This document shows, piece after piece, positions 58,338-64,000 of a stretch of 64,000 nt of DNA. The stretch lies in assembly GCF_019880205.1 (NCBI RefSeq), contig NZ_CP082292.1, positions 930,001-994,000 on the forward strand, written 5' to 3'. The position numbers and the translations under genes were made by a program. Numbering within the stretch: position 1 is the stretch's first letter; each line of letters begins with the position of its first letter. Origin of the DNA: Pantoea alfalfae. Lineage in GTDB: Bacteria; Pseudomonadota; Gammaproteobacteria; Enterobacterales; Enterobacteriaceae. Below the pieces are notes generated by a model. The model was not told the DNA's origin. It was given only the letters and a program-made list of their open reading frames with translations, and searched no databases.

Positions 58338-59510
58338 TCATCCGGCGTTGGCGCGGACGATATCGGTGATCAGCTGATTGACCGGCGTAAGGTCAATCGC
58401 CAGAGCATTACTACTGTAAGCGGCCTGCTGACGGGCGCTGGTGGCAAGCGCGCTACCCTCTTTGCTGGTGGTATCGATTTTGACCAGCGTGGAGAGGCCG
58501 ATGCGCAGCGGATGTCTGGCGATATCATCCTGATTCAGTTCGATACGGACCGGCAGACGCTGAACCACTTTAATCCAGTTACCAGTGGCGTTCTGTGCTG
58601 GCAGCAAAGAGAAGGCGCTGCCGGTGCCCATATCCAGACCCACCACTTTACCCTGATAAACCACTTCGTCACCGTAGATATCGGCGACCACGGTGGCAGG
58701 CTGACCGATACGGACTCCAGCCAGCTGCGTCTCTTTGAAATTCGCATCGACCCACAGATTGGTGGCAGGTACGACAGCGAGCAGCGGGGTGCTGGTAGAA
58801 ATTTGCGAACCGACCTGTACGCTGCGACGGGAGACAAAGCCATCCATCGGGCTGCGGATTTCGGTGCGCTGCAGCGCCAGCCAGGCGTCACGCAGTTCAG
58901 CCGCGCTCTGTTGCACGGCAGGCTGATTTTCCAGCGAGGTGTTGAGGATCATCGCCTGATTGGCATTGTATTGCTGAATGGCCACGTCCAGCTGCGCTTT
59001 AGCCGTTGCAACGGCGTCACGGGCGTGCTGCAACTCTTCACGGCCAATCAGGTTGGCTGCGCCTAACGGTTCACGGCGTTTCAGGTCCGCCTCTGCCTGT
59101 GCCAGTGCGGTCTGCTGCAGCGTGATGCTGGCCTGATACTGTTTGCCATTGATCATCAGCTGATGCGTCTGACGCACGCTGGTAGCCAGAGCCGTCTGGG
59201 CTTTTTCAAACGCCTGCTCGGCATCGGTCTTATCAAGTGAAACCAGTACATCGCCTTTTTTGACGAAATCGGTATCTTCAAACCAGACCTTATTCACGCT
59301 ACCGGAGACCTGTGCCATCACCTGCACCTGATTGCCCGCAACGTAGGCGTCATCAGTCTCCTGAAAATGGCGCAGGACCAGGAACCAGTAGGCGCCCCAG
59401 GCAATACCAATCAGCACAAAGATAAGCGCCAGCACAATGAGCACACTTTTGCGCTTTCTTTTCTTACTGGCTGACGGTTGCGGGCTTTGTGCTTCTGCCG
59501 TTGCACTCAT
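58338..59510 (-). CDS. emrA: Multidrug efflux membrane fusion protein EmrA
   Basis: 390 residues from ATG 59510 (MSATAEAQSPQPSASKKRKR) with GGAGA upstream. One N-terminal membrane anchor (SVLIVLALIFVLIGIAWGAYWF), biotinyl-lipoyl halves (DDAYVAGNQVQVMAQVSG; DGFVSRRSVQVGSQISTSTPL), a long alpha-hairpin (about 100-210). Periplasmic adaptor between EmrB and TolC. Sixteen bases before emrB. Confidence 0.96.
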   Translation of the reverse strand: MSATAEAQSPQPSASKKRKRKSVLIVLALIFVLIGIAWGAYWFLVLRHFQETDDAYVAGNQVQVMAQVSGSVNKVWFEDTDFVKKGDVLVSLDKTDAEQAFEKAQTALATSVRQTHQLMINGKQYQASITLQQTALAQAEADLKRREPLGAANLIGREELQHARDAVATAKAQLDVAIQQYNANQAMILNTSLENQPAVQQSAAELRDAWLALQRTEIRSPMDGFVSRRSVQVGSQISTSTPLLAVVPATNLWVDANFKETQLAGVRIGQPATVVADIYGDEVVYQGKVVGLDMGTGSAFSLLPAQNATGNWIKVVQRLPVRIELNQDDIARHPLRIGLSTLVKIDTTSKEGSALATSARQQAAYSSNALAIDLTPVNQLITDIVRANAG

Positions 59511-59660
59511 GACTTTCTCCACGTTTTCCATTTAGTCGGGCAGCAGTAATCCTTTTCTGCCAGCGCCCGAGTCGAAAAAGCCAGCGACTGAGCGCTGGCC
59601 AGATTAAAAAGGAAATTAAGATAACGATTTCGACAGGTGATTGTGTCGCACTTGTTGCTA

Positions 59661-60191
59661 TTAGCGGGACAGCGAGGCGATCAGCTGATCTTCATCCATT
59701 TTATCAAGACGATTAAGCAACTTACGGGTAATGCCTTCCAGCTGAGACTTCTCATCGACTGACAGCGACGACCAAAGATACTGCAGGCTCTGATGCTGAG
59801 GTGGCAGCAGCTGACGCAGGAATTCTATGCCTTTATCGGTCAGATGCAGGTGCAGGCAGCGACGGTCGTGATCGCTTTCGCGACGCTCAATCCAGCCGCG
59901 CTTCTCCAGCTCATCAGCAATGCGCGTAGCATTGGTGCGTGAAGAGCCAAGGGCAGAACTGAGCTCAGAGGGCTGAATGCTGTGATTTTCCTGCGCATCC
60001 AGCGTAATCAACGCCATAAACAGGGTCTCATTAATACCCTGTGCTTTCAGCATCTTATTGCGGTTGTCCAGCAGTTTACCCTGCATATGCATACAGAGAC
60101 GCGTCAGAATAATTTCCTGTAACGGAAAATCCTTATGGCGATTGGCACGGATGTTTAGCATCTGCTCAATGGGAGTAAACGAACTTTCCAT
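59661..60191 (-). CDS. mprA: MarR-family repressor MprA (EmrR)
   Basis: 176 residues from ATG 60191 ([20 protein letters not shown]), same length as E. coli MprA. Winged-helix DNA-binding region [39 protein letters not shown] in the middle. Represses the emr operon and is released by drugs and uncouplers. The 150-base gap to emrA is unusual for tightly coupled genes but common to this operon. Confidence 0.96.
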   Translation of the reverse strand: MESSFTPIEQMLNIRANRHKDFPLQEIILTRLCMHMQGKLLDNRNKMLKAQGINETLFMALITLDAQENHSIQPSELSSALGSSRTNATRIADELEKRGWIERRESDHDRRCLHLHLTDKGIEFLRQLLPPQHQSLQYLWSSLSVDEKSQLEGITRKLLNRLDKMDEDQLIASLSR

Positions 60192-60494
60192 TAAAAAAAA
60201 CCTCACTAATTGCAACTTGTATAATAACTATGGTGACAGGCTAAGCGTAGTCACTTTTCAGCAAGTGATCGCTGACAGACTCGCACGCTGCACCATCAAA
60301 GGTATTCCAGGCCAGTCCCTGGCCCTGGGTCAAAAACCCGTACGCCCGGCGGCAGCCGCAGTGCCAGGACGTTATCAAAAAGGGGGCAAATTTATTAATA
60401 TCGCGAGGAAAAATAACTGAAGTGAATAGGTTTGTTACTAACCATAACAAACCTAACCATTTGTGACCAGACCAATGCGTTGTCCGGACAGCCT
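60192..60494. other. Intergenic region upstream of mprA
   Basis: About 300 bases between the MFS gene and mprA. A+T-rich next to mprA, with a TATTATA element about 30-40 bases before the mprA ATG that could be its -10. The 69-codon frame 60241-60450 has no ribosome site or recognisable motif, and I do not call it a gene. Confidence 0.5.
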
Positions 60495-61691
60495 TCAGTT
60501 GATTTTTTCCGGCTCAAAGCGCGATCCCCCTGCCCAAATCAGCAGATTAATCAGCGTCAGTAGCGCGCCAGCTCCACAGACGCCATACCAGCCCCAAAGA
60601 TGGTAAGCGGTAGCGGAGAGCAGCGAGCCCGCCGCGCCGCCGATAAAGTAGCTGGTCATGTAACCGGCATTCAGACGGTTTCGCGCCTCCGGCATCTGCG
60701 CATAAATCACGCTCTGGTTGGTGATATGCACGGCCTGCACCGCCAGATCCAGTAGCAGGATACCGACGATCAGCGGCACAAGCTGCTCCGCACCCCACGC
60801 AATGGCGGCCCAGGAGAGCAGCATAAGCAGCAGGCCCAGTCGGGTGGTCAGCTTCGCTTTACCTTTGTCGGCCAGTGAACCCGCCTGACGTGCGGCCAGC
60901 GCACCCGCAGCACCCACTAATCCCAGCAAACCAATCCTGCCCTCAGAAAAATGATAAGGCGCGCCGGAGAGCAGAAATGCCATTGAGGTCCAGAGCAGGC
61001 TGAAATTGGCAAAGGAGAGACAGCCGGTCCAGGCGCGTGTGCGGATCACCCGATTGCCTGCATACAGACGAAAGATGGAAGCCAGCAGTTGCGGATAGCT
61101 CATGGCCATTGACTGCTTTACGCGTGGCAACGATCGCCAAAGCGCCAGCGCCATAACAATCATCAGCAGACTGGCGGTCCAGTAAACCGTGCGCCAGCCG
61201 CCGAGCTGCGCCAGGCCACCTGCCACGGTGCGTGCCAGCAGAATCCCCAGCAGCAGACCGCTCATGACCGTCCCAACGATTTTGCCGCGCCGCTCTGGCT
61301 CGGCCAGCGTGGCGGCCAGCGGCACCAGAATTTGTGCGGCGACCGAAAACAGGCCGGTCATGATCGTGCCCAGCAGTAAAAAGAGGAACGTGTGCGACAG
61401 GGCGATAATTACCATGCCCGCCGCAGCCAGCAGGATCATCGTCACAATCAGGCTGCGTCGTTCAAAGCGATCGCCCAGCGGCACCAGCAACAGAAGACCG
61501 CAGGCGTAGCCGAGTTGCGCCGTGGTGACAATAAACCCGGCGAGGCTAACAGAGAGATCAAACTGTTGGGCGATAGTATTAAGCAGTGGCTGAACGTAAT
61601 AGTTACTGGCTACGCAGAGGCCGGTTGCTACCGACATCAGGACCACTAAAGCAGGCGTCAGACCCTGGCGAGTCGCATTCATAAACAGCAT
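60495..61691 (-). CDS. MFS transporter (YgaY-like)
   Basis: 398 residues, 12 predicted membrane segments; an in-frame ATG at 61682 is an alternative start, with no strong ribosome site at either. Motifs: NYYVQPLLNTIAQQFDLS, LLLVPLGDRFERRSLIV (loop 2-3), GLLLGILLARTVAGGLAQLGGWR. E. coli has a ygaY MFS pseudogene near mprA, and this looks like the intact counterpart. Substrate unknown. Confidence 0.85.
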   Translation of the reverse strand: MLFMNATRQGLTPALVVLMSVATGLCVASNYYVQPLLNTIAQQFDLSVSLAGFIVTTAQLGYACGLLLLVPLGDRFERRSLIVTMILLAAAGMVIIALSHTFLFLLLGTIMTGLFSVAAQILVPLAATLAEPERRGKIVGTVMSGLLLGILLARTVAGGLAQLGGWRTVYWTASLLMIVMALALWRSLPRVKQSMAMSYPQLLASIFRLYAGNRVIRTRAWTGCLSFANFSLLWTSMAFLLSGAPYHFSEGRIGLLGLVGAAGALAARQAGSLADKGKAKLTTRLGLLLMLLSWAAIAWGAEQLVPLIVGILLLDLAVQAVHITNQSVIYAQMPEARNRLNAGYMTSYFIGGAAGSLLSATAYHLWGWYGVCGAGALLTLINLLIWAGGSRFEPEKIN

Positions 61692-61870
61692 CGGTCGCTA
61701 ATAATTATTTGAGGTTAATAATAACTCAAAAAACTATTTCACACGCATGTTTATTAACAGGCCATACCAGTCATAACGAGAGGTTTAAACAACGGTAGAG
61801 GAGGTGCGCCCTAAGAAGAATGGGGCAACTCACGGCTCAGGGCTTAACGTCTTCAGAAGTTTAAAGGGAT

Positions 61871-62049
61871 GGGAGCATACGCCTGTAGCAAAGCATAGCG
61901 GGCCATGGACAAAAACGCCGGGAGCGTTTTGAACAACGCAACGCGTTGGCCCGGTACGGGCGCACTTCAGGCATGTGGTGCGTAATCGCCCGCCCTGAGC
62001 CACGCCTTAGAGGGCATGTTTTGCGCCTTTGCGGAAGGCGTATGCTCCC
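61871..62049. repeat. Inverted-repeat element, possible MITE-like insert
   Basis: A perfect 14-bp inverted repeat, GGGAGCATACGCCT at 61871-61884 and its complement at 62036-62049, extends imperfectly inward (GCAAAG near both ends). The 179-bp unit also has an internal AAAACGC-CGGGA-GCGTTTT hairpin (about 61911-61931). It lies in the 420-base gap between the MFS gene and nrdF. No coding potential trusted. No clear target duplication. Confidence 0.6.
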
Positions 62050-62112
62050 TGAGCCGGCCTCTTTATCCTCTGTCGCAGGCCATCCTGACAATCAGAATGA
62101 CCTGCCCGACCA

Positions 62113-64000
<1,888 letters not shown>

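Noticed and set aside
60241..60450. 69-codon minus-strand frame upstream of mprA
   Set aside because: No ribosome site, no motif, composition of intergenic DNA.
61861..62091. 76-codon frame between the MFS gene and nrdF
   Set aside because: It is produced by the inverted-repeat element; Arg/Cys-rich and without family resemblance.

Overview
The window comes from an enterobacterium of the Pantoea/Erwinia group (Erwiniaceae). Chromosomal gene order matches the E. coli aroF-to-yfiF interval almost gene for gene (aroF-tyrA-pheA-raiA-bamD-rluD-pgeF-clpB-rrn-kgtP-pssA-patZ-tapT-trxC-yfiF). The 16S variable regions look Pantoea-like from memory; no database search was possible.

Bases 1 to about 32,198 are a P2/186-type temperate prophage whose left end (rest of T, then U, D, ogr, attL) lies outside the window. 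Late genes on the minus strand run O-N-M-L-X-Y-K-lysA-lysB-lysC-R-S, then V-W-J-I-H-G, then FI-FII-E(E')-T. P and Q run the other way toward cos. Three 20-bp TTGT-N12-ACAA sites sit where P2 has its Ogr-activated late promoters (O/P, V, FI). The early operon (cox, CII, Fil, small ORFs, a DksA-like zinc finger, a Dam methylase, a PAPS-reductase-like protein, replication protein A) faces a CI-int operon. The repressor has two tandem DNA-binding domains.

The prophage carries much accessory material. (i) A DNA invertase and a 1.8-kb invertible segment flanked by two 26-bp sites can swap the C-terminus of tail fibre H and its chaperone for a glycine-rich alternative. (ii) An A+T-rich two-gene module, an endonuclease/exonuclease/phosphatase-fold protein plus an unknown partner, lies between S and V. 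(iii) A 528-residue PD-(D/E)XK nuclease-like protein lies between Q and cos, the position of old/tin in P2. (iv) A 438-residue RelA/SpoT-synthetase-domain protein lies between int and attR. Items ii to iv are candidate anti-phage or superinfection-exclusion cargo. The right junction carries what looks like the last codons of rplS followed by a strong terminator, so the phage probably integrates at the 3' end of rplS.

From 32.2 to 43 kb the host region holds a GNAT acetyltransferase, the aromatic amino-acid genes aroF-tyrA (TyrR box upstream) and pheA with its Phe-rich leader peptide and attenuator, then raiA, bamD, rluD, pgeF and clpB (heat-shock sigma-32 promoter). From 43.1 to 48.2 kb is a complete rRNA operon (16S, tRNA-Glu, 23S, 5S) with P1/P2 promoters, boxA elements and terminator. 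From 48.4 to 56.7 kb are kgtP, pssA, patZ, tapT, trxC and yfiF. Beyond yfiF, synteny with E. coli jumps to emrB-emrA-mprA, an MFS transporter and nrdF-nrdE (nrdE runs off the right edge).
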